A stretch of DNA of 64,000 bases, from assembly GCF_001557535.2 (NCBI RefSeq), contig NZ_CP014309.1, positions 124,001-188,000 of the forward strand, written 5' to 3'. A program made the translations under genes and the position numbers. Below the pieces are notes generated by a model. It made no database searches and had not been told where the DNA came from. It worked only from the letters and a program-made list of their open reading frames with translations. Below are positions 34,900 to 43,811 of this stretch, piece by piece. Source of the DNA: Burkholderia sp. PAMC 26561. GTDB taxonomy: Bacteria; Pseudomonadota; Gammaproteobacteria; Burkholderiales; Burkholderiaceae. Numbering within the stretch: the first letter of the stretch is position 1; every line of letters starts with the position of its first letter.

Positions 34900-35236
34900 G
34901 TCGAGGAAAGTGGTTGATTTCCTCAAACCACGGCATATCAACTGAGTTTAGTCCTGGCCGAACGTGGGAGCTTTGATCCGGGGTCGCCCCGCTACTGTTT
35001 GGCCGAAGCATGCGCGACTACCGCGACCGCGCGGAAGAAGAACCTCAACGTGACATCCACTTCTCACGTCAACATGACTTTCGGTTTCTGTCATCGCAAA
35101 ACCGATTTAGTGACGCGCGCCGACAGGCCAGCTCAAACTCGACAAACGATTGGCAAAAGGCTGCCGCCTGCGACGGTTGTCGGCAAGCAGCGGCTCTCTT
35201 GAATTTTCAAGTCACTGATCTGTGAGCCATCGTGGT
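34900..35236. other. Intergenic stretch with a doubtful ORF
   Basis: ORFs at 34999-35202 and 35010-35225 overlap in different frames; the latter is hydrophilic (MRDYRDRAEEEPQRDIHFSR) but lacks a clear ribosome site. I cannot support either. Confidence 0.3.
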
Positions 35237-36349
35237 TTAGGTTGAGCTGCCATCGAGTGTCGGATAGTTAGTGTAGCCTTCATCAGCGCCACGGTAAAAG
35301 GTCGCTACGTTTGGCTTGTTGAGTGGGGCGTTTTCGCGGAACCGCACATCGAGATCCGGATTTGCCAGATACGCGCGGCCAAAGGCGATCAAATCCGCCT
35401 GACCGCGTTCGATCCGCTTCTCGGCGCTTTCGGCTGTGTACTGCCCGCACACAATAATCTTTCCACTGAACGCTGCGCGAAGCTTTTGCCTGAAAAGGTC
35501 TGACAACGGCTCGCCGCCAGCCCAGTCCGGTTCAGCAATATGCATGTACGCCACGCCTAGGCGCGTCAACTCTTTCGCCAAGTAAAGAGACGACGCTTCC
35601 GCTTCCGTGTCCTTTAGGTCGAAGCCGACAAATTTCGGCGAAATGCGAATCCCCACGCGATCTGCGCCGAACACAGCCACCACTGCTTCGAGCACCTCCA
35701 CGACTAGCCGTACGCGACTTTCGACGCTGCCGCCGTATTGGTCGGTGCGATGATTGGTATTCGTCGACATGAATTGTTGCAGCAAATATCCATTGGCCGC
35801 GTGGACCTCAACCATATCGAAGCCGGCCTGTTTTGCGCGCTTCGCAGCGCTCACGTATTGCTTGACGATGCCCGGCAACTCCCGCGTCTCGAGCGCACGC
35901 GGGGTATCGGCCGGAATCGGTCCGAGCAAACCGTCTTTGTGCTTCACGAACGCGGTCGTGTTCTCGGCACGAATAGCCGACGGTGCCACCGGCTGGTTGT
36001 CATCGGCTTGTACGAGATGATGCGAGACCCGCCCGACGTGCCACAACTGGAGGGCAATCCTGCCGCCTTTTTCGTGAACGGCTTTAACCACGTTGGTCCA
36101 GCCCGCTTCCTGTTCGTCCGTATAAATGCCGGGTGCCGCGAAATAACCTTGTCCTTGCTTCGATATCTGTGTCGCTTCGGACACGATCAAACCTGCACCG
36201 GCACGTTGCGCGTAATAGCGCGCGTTCAAGTCGGTCGGGATATCGCCGGGTTGAGAAGCGCGATTGCGTGTGAGCGGCGCCATGACCATGCGGTTCTTGA
36301 GTTCGACCGAACCGACCTTGATCGGTGATAACAGCTTGTCTAGCGACAT
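35237..36349 (-). CDS. Old Yellow Enzyme family NADH:flavin oxidoreductase (alkene reductase)
   Basis: A 370-residue FMN enzyme on the minus strand that reduces activated C=C bonds or nitro groups with NAD(P)H. It has the N-terminal LLSPIKVGSVELKNRMVMAP LTR block, then GGRIALQLWHVGRVSHH. The substrate-binding pair lies in FDMVEVHAANGYLLQQFMST (HxxN, Tyr proton donor), followed by RTDQYGGSVESRVRLVVEVL. The phosphate-binding end is IIVCGQYTAESAEKRIERGQ ADLIAFGRAYLANPDL. Length and motifs match NemA/XenA-like bacterial OYEs. It is monocistronic. No regulator is adjacent, although nemA-type genes often have a TetR regulator. Confidence 0.93.
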   Translation of the reverse strand: MSLDKLLSPIKVGSVELKNRMVMAPLTRNRASQPGDIPTDLNARYYAQRAGAGLIVSEATQISKQGQGYFAAPGIYTDEQEAGWTNVVKAVHEKGGRIALQLWHVGRVSHHLVQADDNQPVAPSAIRAENTTAFVKHKDGLLGPIPADTPRALETRELPGIVKQYVSAAKRAKQAGFDMVEVHAANGYLLQQFMSTNTNHRTDQYGGSVESRVRLVVEVLEAVVAVFGADRVGIRISPKFVGFDLKDTEAEASSLYLAKELTRLGVAYMHIAEPDWAGGEPLSDLFRQKLRAAFSGKIIVCGQYTAESAEKRIERGQADLIAFGRAYLANPDLDVRFRENAPLNKPNVATFYRGADEGYTNYPTLDGSST

Positions 36350-37137
36350 GTGGGATTCCTTTTATTCGTGAGCGAAGCGAGCGCAACAGGTCGCGGTGAT
36401 ATTTGTTGCCGTGCAATAATCGCTCCCTGCTTGCGACAGAAGGTTGTGCATACAAGGTTGGTGGCACAAAAAAGCCGCCGGGCTCAAGCCGGACGGCTCG
36501 TCGTGTTTCTTGATATCGACACTCGTAACGCGCACGTAAAACGTGGTTTGGGTCGAATGAAGGCAATCCTTGCCGTCTTTCTAAATTCGCGAGAGCATCC
36601 ACAGAGCAATGTCCCATTGCCGCTGGGACGGATTGACGTCTGAGAATGCCCCTTGCGGTGGATCGATTACACACAGAAGCAACATCCAAATCATCAATTT
36701 GCTCGCTCACTCGATCGCGCGTTCGCGTCTGGCACTTGTGCTGCAATCGCCGCTGCTGCAGTTGAGTCGCGGGAAGGTGTCATGGATCGAGCGCCGCAGA
36801 GTCATTACACGCTGTCGCTCACTATGTGCAAGGCAGAACCTATGCCGGACGTGCGAGCAAGCGTTCGCCTACAGAGTCCCGCGGACTTGCTCATTTGGCG
36901 ACAGGCGTATTCTGGGGCGCGCTATCGAGGTACCGCTTGGTTATCGAGCATGGCCGGCACCGATCGTCCGAGCCGCCGGGTTTCACTGCGTATAGTTAAA
37001 TTACCATCTTGTGCACGGGCGACTCACGCCGGGTTCAACGCACTTGTGCCGCTCCGTTTTTCGTCTCGATCTATGCTGCGCTTGGCGATAGCCTTGCTGA
37101 GTATGCCTTGCCTTTGTCATAAAAGTCGGCTAGCTTA
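36350..37137. other. Gene-free stretch between OYE gene and LexA box
   Basis: A 169-codon ORF at 36653-37162 has an atypical Arg/Ser/Ala-rich translation and runs into the LexA box, so I reject it. Nothing else is supported. Confidence 0.35.
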
Positions 37138-37157
37138 TACTGTATATATGTACAGTA
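37138..37157. promoter_or_regulatory. LexA (SOS) box
   Basis: TACTGTATATATGTACAGTA contains CTGT-N8-ACAG and differs from the E. coli ideal site at one base. It sits 13 bp before the ATG at 37171, with an AGGAGG ribosome site between, so LexA binding would block transcription of the next gene. Confidence 0.85.
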
Positions 37158-37170
37158 TTTAGGAGGCGCT

Positions 37171-37443
37171 ATGGAAAATTGGGTGCGCGTTCAGAACGAT
37201 CGGGATCGGAGGGTTTTTGGCTTGGCTACGTGGGCAAGTTGGGGATGCAGAGATCGCGCTAGCGGCACAGGCCTGTGCCCAGGGCGATTCGAAACCGTAT
37301 TTATCTATGGTCTGTCGGCAGATCGGTCTGCGAGTCCCGAGGCTTCCAACCGCAGATACCAGTTCCGCGATAGGGGAGCGCTACTTGGCTGCCATGTACG
37401 AGATTTTGCGTAACCGGGTCTGCAATGCACATGTTGAGACGTG
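37171..37443 (+). pseudogene. SOS-controlled small gene, frameshifted
   Basis: ATG 37171 has an ideal AGGAGG site. The first ~14 codons read MENWVRVQNDRDRR. Sense then moves by one frame near 37212 into AWLRGQVGDAEIALAAQACA, CAQGDSKPYLSMVCRQIGLR and IGERYLAAMYEILRNR, ending at 37443. The second part has the feel of a conserved ~85-residue helical protein. Either a one-base indel killed the gene or the sequence has an error. A programmed frameshift is possible but no slippery heptamer is obvious (GGTTTTTGG is the run at the junction). Function unknown; SOS control is inferred from the LexA box. Confidence 0.6.
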
Positions 37444-37754
37444 AAAGTTGACCGTTTCGGTGCGTTTCGAGCAAATTTTAGAGCGTGGTTTTAGTCACAT
37501 CTCTATGTGAAGTCGTTATCAACAATAATCATAGGCCGCGCGTCACTGCGGACCGCTTCGGTGTCTGTGCGTGTCGAATATCCGTGAATGCTGGAAGACG
37601 ACGCAAAGAGTTTTTTGATAAAGCATTTCGACGTTTCCGCAACAGTGCGCTCTTTTTCTAAAGTAAGTATCCGAGTATTTGGTATGTTTAGATCACGGCG
37701 CTAAAAGGAGATTAACACCCGTGTGCCGAGACAGGTTCGGACAGGAGAATTGAA
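37444..37754. other. Intergenic region
   Basis: No gene seen. AT-rich DNA near 37610-37690 may hold the promoter of the gene at 37755. Confidence 0.35.
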
Positions 37755-38033
37755 ATGCTGCGATGGATTGCAAGTTGGGCTGCCCGTTACGCGCCCACAG
37801 TGGAACAGCAAGCGCAGAAAGCAATGCCTGAATTGCGCATGGCGTTGTACCAGGCAGAGCAGCGCATTCTTGATGCGCAGGTGCAGGCCGAGTACTATCG
37901 GTCTCGGCTTGCATTCTGCGAATCGGTACTGAAGAATGGGATTGAGCAGGTAAGCGACCTACGGCGAGACCCGCATCCAGGGGCGCCGACACTTAAGTTG
38001 GGGCCTACTCTCACCACCGCAAAGTCGGCTTAG
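37755..38033 (+). CDS. Small coiled-coil hypothetical protein
   Basis: A 92-residue protein starts at ATG 37755 after AGGAGA. Residues ~17-75 are predicted as one long helix with a coiled-coil pattern (VEQQAQKAMPELRMALYQAE, QRILDAQVQAEYYRSRLAFC). The C-terminus is Pro-rich. Similar short helical proteins occur in Burkholderia, but I cannot name the family. Good ribosome site and codon use support it as real. Confidence 0.65.
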   Translation: MLRWIASWAARYAPTVEQQAQKAMPELRMALYQAEQRILDAQVQAEYYRSRLAFCESVLKNGIEQVSDLRRDPHPGAPTLKLGPTLTTAKSA

Positions 38034-38170
38034 AACTTTTGTCACCAAATGGATGGGGCTGTGTGTATTTGCTATCAAGCGCCGTTATCCTAAACAATGA
38101 AAGTGCGTCGTAATGCGAATGCGAGCACGGAGAGCCGACGAACAAACGCCCGTCGGATAAACCACAGCAG

Positions 38171-38392
38171 TCAAGCGGTTTGCCGCAGCAACGCACGGCG
38201 ATAGCTTGATCGAAGCAGGAGGTCCGGCACGGGCGTCAAGACTTCCGACATAAACTGTAGTTCGACACAGGACGCAATGCCATGGCGCGGGGCGGCACGG
38301 TGAAACGCACGGCGCGCGCACTCGAGTTGCGAGCGATCGCCGTCAGCTACTGCACGGATCGCCTGCCGTTCATCTTCACTTAGAATTTGCAT
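38171..38392 (-). CDS. Hypothetical protein, 73 aa
   Basis: A minus-strand ORF from ATG 38392 (MQILSEDERQAIRAVADGDR) encodes a basic helical protein with RAFHRAAPRHGIASCVELQF. Longer in-frame starts exist up to 38500, but the sequence before MQIL looks non-coding. No family recognised. Confidence 0.4.
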   Translation of the reverse strand: MQILSEDERQAIRAVADGDRSQLECARRAFHRAAPRHGIASCVELQFMSEVLTPVPDLLLRSSYRRALLRQTA

Positions 38393-38755
38393 GTTAGGTC
38401 CATTCGCTTGGTGATTCAAAATGCATTGTACGTGGCGTTTAGCGATCATATAAGTGAGGACGTGGACGAACGAGCAAGTGGAATTCCAAGCTTCTGTCAC
38501 GAATGGTCACGAATGCAGTATCGATTCATTGATATGGTCAGCTGGATGTGTTTGAACTCGGCTAGACTTCTTTCAAAAGACCGTGCTGATGTGGCTGTTC
38601 TCAGCCGTCCGGACCGCAATTCTCGCTGCCCCATGACACCGACTTGCGTGAGCCGGATACGCGAAGAAACATTTCGCGGATATCGGCAGCCGGCCTTATT
38701 TGGTTTTGCACCATTGGTGTTTCCAGGGACCCATCCATCGTCGAGGCGTGTCATT
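38393..38755. other. Gene-free stretch left of the IS21-type end
   Basis: No supported gene. The ORFs at 38387-38818 (+) and 38497-38754 (-) overlap each other and have no recognisable content. Confidence 0.35.
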
Positions 38756-38905
38756 GACCGGCGTTATGGAGCCATTCCGGGATCGGCGTATTGGCGCCAC
38801 CTGATGATCGGCGCATAGGCGCCAGCGCAGGATCGGCGTTATGGCGCCAGTCCGTGACCGGCGTAAAGGAGCCAGTCAATGATCGGCGTATAGGCGCCAC
38901 TGGCG
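38756..38905. repeat. Six tandem 25-bp repeats at the end of an IS21-family element
   Basis: Copies of GATCGGCGTATAGGCGCCA with ~6 variable bases start at 38756, 38781, 38806, 38831, 38856 and 38881, an exact 25-bp period. Each core has an internal GGCG..GGCGCC symmetry. They stop 68 bp before istA. IS21-family elements carry multiple transposase-binding repeats inside their ends, which fits this position. The perfect periodicity places all sites with a constant helical phase shift. Confidence 0.85.
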
Positions 38906-39282
38906 CGAGGTGTTGAACGCGATTCGAACTTTCCAGATGGGTACTCTCCCGTTCTTTCTGAACGGAGTGTCCATGACCAACCGGAGGTTCGAATTGTTTG
39001 AGTACCGTCAAGTCCTTGTCCGCATGCGGCAAGGCGATTCTGATCGCGACATCGGGCGTAGCGGCCTGATGGGTCGCAAGAAGTTGACCGCTGTTCGTCG
39101 TATGGCCGACGAGCGCGGCTGGCTGAATCCCGGGCAGCCGTTGCCTGACGACACCGTGATTGCCGGCGTGTTTGGCCGCACTCCACATTTGCCGAGCACA
39201 TGCGTGTCCACGCTCGAGCCGTTTCGCGAGCAGATCCGTGACTGGCATGACGCCGGCGTTCAGGGAACAACGATTCACCACG

Positions 39283-39290
39283 CGCTGAAA
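39283..39290. repeat. Left target-site duplication of IS66 element 1
   Basis: CGCTGAAA here equals 41896-41903 on the other side of the element. An 8-bp duplication is the IS66 norm. Confidence 0.9.
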
Positions 39291-39363
39291 GTATGCGATC
39301 CATCAACGACGCCTCTCTAAGGTTACACGCCGTTGGAGTGTGGACGGTGTAGGGAGCGCGCCA

Positions 39364-40944
39364 TCAGGGAATGTCGGCCGGCATCTTCCAAGGAAGCAGC
39401 GCGTCGTATTCATCGACGGTATTTGCAAGTGGCAGCCGTTGAAACAGCCAGGTGAGGTAACGATAGGGATCAATGCGGTGGGCGCGACAGGTCTCCACGA
39501 TTGAGTAGATGTTAGCGCTGGCGTTGGCGCCCGCAACGGTGTCTGCAAAGAGCCAGGAGCGGCGTCCTACACAGAATGGGCGAATCGAGTTTTCACAAGC
39601 ATTATTCGAGATGGGCCAGCTGCCATTCTCGGTGTATCGAATTAGTTTCGGCCACTGTCCGCGCAGGTAAGTTAGCGCTTTGCCGAGGAGGCTATTTGGC
39701 ACGACGCCGGGAGATTGCTCGGTCAACAGCTTATGAATCACATCGAGCACGCGCCTACAATACCGTTGTCGCAATCGCTGTCGTCGATCGACAGCCCATT
39801 GCGCGCTGCGTGTCTCGACGGCGAATAACTTTCCGATGAGCTTGATGAAACGCGTGGCCAGCAGATCGGGCGAGCGCGCTGCTTTAGGCACATTTTCCTC
39901 TGCCTTGATGAAGTATCGTCTCGCGTGAACCCAGCATCCAAGATGAACAAGCTGGTATCGCTCGGCGAGGCTGTTATAGGGTTCATAGCCGTCCGTCATC
40001 AGAACCGCACCTTTACGAATGCCCGTGAACAGTTTGTCAGCCAGGTGCGCACCGCGACCGGGCGTGTAGGTGAAGCAGCGGATCGGATTTCCTGAATCCG
40101 TCATCTGCGACCAGAGATAGCTCTTCGTCTGAGGCTTACGCCCCTTCTCCTTCAAGACCTGGAATGTCGTCTCGTCGCAGTAGACCAGCTCCGCATCGAG
40201 CAATGCATCGCGCATCAGGTTAATCACAGGCTGTATTGCCAGACCGACGCGAACCATGCTCGCGGCGATCGTGTTGGACGAGATGTCGCCGCCAAAGCGC
40301 CGCAGCAAACCAGCCTGACGATAAAGTGGCATTCCGAACTGGTACTTGCCCGTGGCGATCCACGCAAGCGCCGATTCGGTAAGCAGTCCGCGAGGGATGA
40401 TGCGCGCGGGCGCCGGCGTGACCTTGATGCCGAGATCGCAGCATGGGCACGCATACTTGACGCGCTGATGCTGGATCACACGAAGCTGCTCTGGAATCAC
40501 ATCGAGCTGCTCGCTGATCTCGACCCCGATTTCCACGAGCGCGTGACCGTCGTTCGTGCAGAAGCGGTCGGCCTCGGGGAGATCATGTCGCACAACCTCG
40601 CGCGGCAGATTCGGATCGAGCGGTTTGCGATGACCACGCCGCTTGCGCTGATGCGTACCAGCTGTCGTCTCTGGAGTGTCTTCCAAGGCGGCCGTGCTGT
40701 TCGCACTGAGCGCTTCGGCTTCGTTGAACAGACCCAGTTGATCGGAACCCCGCGCTTCGCTCTTCGCGCCGAACAGTTCACGACGGTAAGCACGAAGCCG
40801 CTCCTCGGCAAGATCGCGTTCCGCTGTCACGAGCCGCAACGCGCCACGTAGCGTTTCCTGTTCTTCGCGCAGTGCGCGAGCGGCCTCGCGCTCAGCGAGC
40901 AGCTCTTTCAATTCGTCGGCGGTGATCGTGACCTCGATCGGCAT
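39364..40944 (-). CDS. tnpC: IS66 transposase TnpC (element 1)
   Basis: A 526-residue transposase. It has an N-terminal coiled coil (AEREAARALREEQETLRGAL) and RAYRRELFGAKSEARGSDQLGLF. An IS66 zinc-finger domain follows (CTNDGHALVEIGVEISEQLD, YACPCCDLGIKV). The DDE core includes LVYCDETTFQVLKEKGRKPQ (first Asp), GAVLMTDGYEPYN (second Asp), and GSWPISNNACENSIRPFCVG (Glu), and ends in the C-terminal IS66 domain. Full length for the family. It is the last gene of tnpABC and 30 bp separate it from tnpB. Confidence 0.95.
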   Translation of the reverse strand: MPIEVTITADELKELLAEREAARALREEQETLRGALRLVTAERDLAEERLRAYRRELFGAKSEARGSDQLGLFNEAEALSANSTAALEDTPETTAGTHQRKRRGHRKPLDPNLPREVVRHDLPEADRFCTNDGHALVEIGVEISEQLDVIPEQLRVIQHQRVKYACPCCDLGIKVTPAPARIIPRGLLTESALAWIATGKYQFGMPLYRQAGLLRRFGGDISSNTIAASMVRVGLAIQPVINLMRDALLDAELVYCDETTFQVLKEKGRKPQTKSYLWSQMTDSGNPIRCFTYTPGRGAHLADKLFTGIRKGAVLMTDGYEPYNSLAERYQLVHLGCWVHARRYFIKAEENVPKAARSPDLLATRFIKLIGKLFAVETRSAQWAVDRRQRLRQRYCRRVLDVIHKLLTEQSPGVVPNSLLGKALTYLRGQWPKLIRYTENGSWPISNNACENSIRPFCVGRRSWLFADTVAGANASANIYSIVETCRAHRIDPYRYLTWLFQRLPLANTVDEYDALLPWKMPADIP

Positions 40945-40974
40945 ACTGCTTGGACTAATATGCCAAGGGCGCGT

Positions 40975-41328
40975 TCAGCTAACGCGGAGATATTCTCGCT
41001 TTGTATGTCGCCGGATCGTCGTAATGTCATCGCCGTCGAGCAGCGCATGCAGGACGTCGCTTGTCATCGTCACGACCTCGGCCTTGTTGTCCGGCCAGAT
41101 GAAGTGGCTCGTCTCCAATCGTTTGATCATTAGCCAGAAACCGCTGCCATCCCAGAAGAGAATCTTGATGCGGTCACGACGCCGATTCCCGAAGATGTAA
41201 AGAGAGGAGTCCATCGGGTTCAATTGCATGGACTGCTCAACGAGGATTGACAGGCTGTTCATACCGTAGCGGAAATCGACAGGATCCCGGTGCAAGTAAA
41301 CCTTCAGCTTTTCGTCGAACCTGAACAC
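40975..41328 (-). CDS. tnpB: IS66 accessory protein TnpB (element 1)
   Basis: A 117-residue protein with the canonical opening MFRFDEKLKVYLHRDPVDFR, then GNRRRDRIKILFWDGSGFWL (the RRRDRIKxLxWD block) and MIKRLETSHFIWP. It is required for IS66 transposition; its mechanism is unknown. It overlaps the end of tnpA by 25 bp in a different frame, as is usual for IS66 elements with coupled genes. Confidence 0.93.
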   Translation of the reverse strand: MFRFDEKLKVYLHRDPVDFRYGMNSLSILVEQSMQLNPMDSSLYIFGNRRRDRIKILFWDGSGFWLMIKRLETSHFIWPDNKAEVVTMTSDVLHALLDGDDITTIRRHTKREYLRVS

Positions 41329-41807
41329 GGCAACCTCCCCAGGATCTGCACTACGGTCGTCAGTTCGTCGATGGTCGCGATCGAGCTGCCCAGCTCAAGT
41401 TCGACGCCGTTCGATAGACGCACATGCAGCGCCAGAGACATCGTCATCGGGGGTGGCGCAGCCGATGGTGGCGTCGCCGCATGGGCGACCGCAACAAATG
41501 GCGCAGCGTGATCGTTGTACGACATCGTTAGCGCGGCAGGCACCGCAATGTCGATCATCACTTCGTCCGATACCTCGGAGACTTTAGCAACCGATTCTGT
41601 GGCGGCTTGCCGCTGCCGATACTGCGTAACCCAGGTGCGCAACAGATTCGGGTTGATATCATGTTCCATGGCTGTTCGGGCAATCGATACGCCTCGCTTC
41701 AGACACAGACGGATAAGTTCATCCCGCGCTTCGTCATCGTATTCGCGTCGGCCATCGCGCTTTTGGCCAATCACTAAACGGCTTCGCAAGTCATTTTCTT
41801 CTGTCAT
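41304..41807 (-). CDS. tnpA: IS66 TnpA (element 1)
   Basis: A 167-residue protein starts at ATG 41807 (MTEENDLRSRLVIGQKRDGR). The N-terminal HTH_Tnp_IS66/Orf1 domain has EARDELIRLCLKRGVSIART AMEHDINPNLLRTW. A long Ala/Pro linker is followed by the SNGVELELGSSIATIDELTT strand-helix typical of TnpA C-termini. A perfect palindrome lies 18 bp upstream of the start (41825-41840) and may regulate tnpA. Confidence 0.92.
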   Translation of the reverse strand: MTEENDLRSRLVIGQKRDGRREYDDEARDELIRLCLKRGVSIARTAMEHDINPNLLRTWVTQYRQRQAATESVAKVSEVSDEVMIDIAVPAALTMSYNDHAAPFVAVAHAATPPSAAPPPMTMSLALHVRLSNGVELELGSSIATIDELTTVVQILGRLPCSGSTKS

Positions 41808-41824
41808 CGGTGCAAATCCTCTAA

Positions 41825-41840
41825 GTGTCCACGTGGACAC
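41825..41840. promoter_or_regulatory. 16-bp perfect palindrome upstream of tnpA (element 1)
   Basis: GTGTCCACGTGGACAC lies 18 bp before the tnpA start. Element 2 has a related inverted repeat (GTCCACGT...ACGTGGAC, 44571-44592) in the same place, so it is probably a conserved operator or leader hairpin of these elements. Confidence 0.6.
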
Positions 41841-41895
41841 CTAGCATCAGAGTGCAACGATTTCTACACAAGGACGCTACTGATGGATCGCATAC

Positions 41896-41903
41896 CGCTG
41901 AAA
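41896..41903. repeat. Right target-site duplication of IS66 element 1
   Basis: CGCTGAAA, identical to 39283-39290; the istA sequence continues directly from here. Confidence 0.9.
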
Positions 41904-42043
41904 CGCAACCATGGCTACACCGCCAGCTTCTCGGCGATGCGCCGTATCCTGCTGGGCCTGAGGGCCGAACGCGGCGTGCCGGCCACAACGATCCTTGAGT
42001 TTGCGCCAGCGGGGGCCGCACAGGTTGACTTCGGCGCCGGGCC

Positions 42044-42051
42044 GGTACTAC
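42044..42051. repeat. Left target-site duplication of IS66 element 2
   Basis: GGTACTAC here equals 44647-44654 at the other end of the element. Confidence 0.9.
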
Positions 42052-42091
42052 GTAAGCGGTCGGTGAAGGACACACCTCGGACTGGAATAGA

Positions 42092-43690
42092 TTATGCCGA
42101 GGCATCCCTTTCGGGTTTGCCGAGGTTCCAAGGCAACAAGGCCTCGTAGTCGTCGGCGGTCTTGGCATAGGGCAGCGCCGTAAATAGGTCGACCAGATAT
42201 CGATAAGCGTCGACACGATTTGCGACACACGTTTGGACAAGCGAGTACAGGTTCGCGCTCGCTTTAGCCCCACCCACAGAGTCAGCGAATAACCATGCTC
42301 GGCGTCCGACTACAAATGGACGAATCGAATTCTCAGCTGGATTGTTATCAATGGGCCACGCTTCGTTTTCCACATAGCGAATCAGTTTTGGCCACTGACC
42401 GGCAAGATACCTCAGGGCTTCGCCTAATTTTCCGCTCGGCGCAGTCGTATCGAGATGGTGGTCAAGGAGTCTCTTGATTTCCGTGAGCACTGCACGACTG
42501 TAGCGCCGACGTAAGCGCGCTCGCCAGTTGGACTTCTTATGCGCGTGCGACTCCGCCGCATAGAGCTTGGCAATGAGATGGATGAATTGCGTGGACGGCT
42601 GATGTACACCACGCGCCTCTTTGGGTAACCCGTCTTCCGCTTTCACGAAGTAACGCCTCGCGTGAACCCAGCAACCTAAATGCACGGCGCCATGGGTTTG
42701 CGCGATCGCGTTGTATGGTTCGTACCCGTCGCTCATCAGCACGGCGCCGTGGCGCATGCCTGCCCATAGGTTTGACCCGTGTTGCGTGCCACGCCCGGGT
42801 GCATATCCGAAGAGCCGCACGGGTCGCCCGCTGCCGTTGATTTGGCACCACATATAGCTCTTGGTTTGCGCCGCTCGCCCAGGCTCCTTGAGCACTTGCA
42901 CGGTGGTCTCGTCAGCGAACACAATCTCGCTGTCGAGTAAGGGAACCCGCAATAAATTGATGATGGGCTGCACCGCCTCGCCCAGGCGCACGACACTGGC
43001 CGCAAGCGTATTGCGCGAGATGTCACCGCCAAAGCGTTTGAGCAGCGCCGCAATGCGGTACAGCGGCAACCCATCCATGAATTTCGACACCACGAACCAG
43101 GCCAGCGCCGCTTCGGTGAACAAACCCTTCGAGATGATGCGCAAACGCGCCGGCGTAACCAAGATTCCCTGGTCACACTCTGCGCACGCGTACTTCACGC
43201 GCTCGTGACGAATCACCCGTACTTGCTGTGGAACGATGTCAAGCTGCTCGCTGACTTCGACGCCGATCTCGATCAACGTCGTGCCGTCGTTTGGGCAGGT
43301 ACGTTCTGATTCGGGCAATTCGTAGCGAATCACTTCACGCGGCAGAGCAGGATCGAGCGGCTTTCGACCGGGCTTCTTACGTTTATGACCCGCGACCTCA
43401 GTTTCAGCTTCGTCAGACTGTGCCGGCGCCGTCGCTGCGGTGGGGGCAAGCGCTTCGGCTTCGTTCAGAAACAGGTCCCGCTGCTCAGCACTACGTGCTT
43501 CGCTCTTGGCGCCGAACAACTGGCGCTGGAACGCTTTGAGTTGTTCCTTGAGAAGGTCGCGTTCGACCTTGGTCACCCGTAGTTCGCCGCGCAACGCTCG
43601 GCTATCGGCAAGCGCCGCATCACGCTCAGCGATGAGCGCGGCGAGCTCTTCGGCGGTGATCGAGTGGGGTTTGTGAATGTCGCGGGCCAT
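42092..43690 (-). CDS. tnpC: IS66 transposase TnpC (element 2)
   Basis: A 532-residue transposase with the same architecture as element 1. It has a coiled N-terminus (ALIAERDAALADSRALRGEL), LKAFQRQLFGAKSEARSAEQ and a zinc-finger domain (CPNDGTTLIEIGVEVSEQLD, YACAECDQGILV). The DDE core has IVFADETTVQVLKEPGRAAQ, GAVLMSDGYEPYN and EAWPIDNNPAENSIRPFVVG. A KPGRKPLDPALPREVIRYEL linker is conserved. It appears full length and active. A 121-bp gap separates it from tnpB. Confidence 0.95.
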   Translation of the reverse strand: MARDIHKPHSITAEELAALIAERDAALADSRALRGELRVTKVERDLLKEQLKAFQRQLFGAKSEARSAEQRDLFLNEAEALAPTAATAPAQSDEAETEVAGHKRKKPGRKPLDPALPREVIRYELPESERTCPNDGTTLIEIGVEVSEQLDIVPQQVRVIRHERVKYACAECDQGILVTPARLRIISKGLFTEAALAWFVVSKFMDGLPLYRIAALLKRFGGDISRNTLAASVVRLGEAVQPIINLLRVPLLDSEIVFADETTVQVLKEPGRAAQTKSYMWCQINGSGRPVRLFGYAPGRGTQHGSNLWAGMRHGAVLMSDGYEPYNAIAQTHGAVHLGCWVHARRYFVKAEDGLPKEARGVHQPSTQFIHLIAKLYAAESHAHKKSNWRARLRRRYSRAVLTEIKRLLDHHLDTTAPSGKLGEALRYLAGQWPKLIRYVENEAWPIDNNPAENSIRPFVVGRRAWLFADSVGGAKASANLYSLVQTCVANRVDAYRYLVDLFTALPYAKTADDYEALLPWNLGKPERDASA

Positions 43691-43811
43691 GGCGTAACAA
43701 TAGCCAATCGCGAGCCTCCGTAGGTTTACGGGAATTTCTAAACATCTGACCGGCGTCTCGTGGATGGGACAGACAATGAACGAGATGCACCGGTCGTGCG
43801 CGTGAGCGCGG

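Larger units (their letters stand above)
39291..41895 (-). mobile_element. IS66-family insertion sequence 1 (2605 bp)
   Basis: Perfect 15-bp terminal inverted repeats (GTATGCGATCCATCA) define ends at 39291 and 41895; weaker similarity continues inward. Flanking 8-bp duplications (CGCTGAAA) prove the boundaries. The genes tnpA, tnpB and tnpC are all intact on the minus strand. The end sequence GTATGCG differs from the usual GTAAGCG of the family. Insertion is inside istA. Confidence 0.95.
38973..42051 (+). pseudogene. istA: IS21-family istA, interrupted by two IS66 insertions
   Basis: From ATG 38973 the IstA N-terminus is clear: MTNRRFELFEYRQVLVRMRQ, GDSDRDIGRSGLMGRKKLTA and CVSTLEPFREQIRDWHDAGV QGTTIHHALK. 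An IS66 element enters at 39291. The gene resumes at 41896-41903 in the expected frame: LKRNHGYTASFSAMRRILLG, ERGVPATTILEFAPAGAAQV DFGAGPVL. A second IS66 element enters at 42052. Beyond the second element (44655) the IstA reading is not recovered, so the DDE core and istB are gone. Removing element 1 and one copy of its duplication restores the frame. Confidence 0.9.

Noticed and set aside
36653..37162. 169-codon plus-strand ORF
   Set aside because: It runs through the LexA box and its translation is Arg/Ser/Ala-rich without conserved-looking segments or a ribosome site.
38756..38905. CRISPR-like array
   Set aside because: The period is 25 bp with only ~6 variable bases, so there are no spacers; it abuts an IS21-type gene and no cas gene is present.
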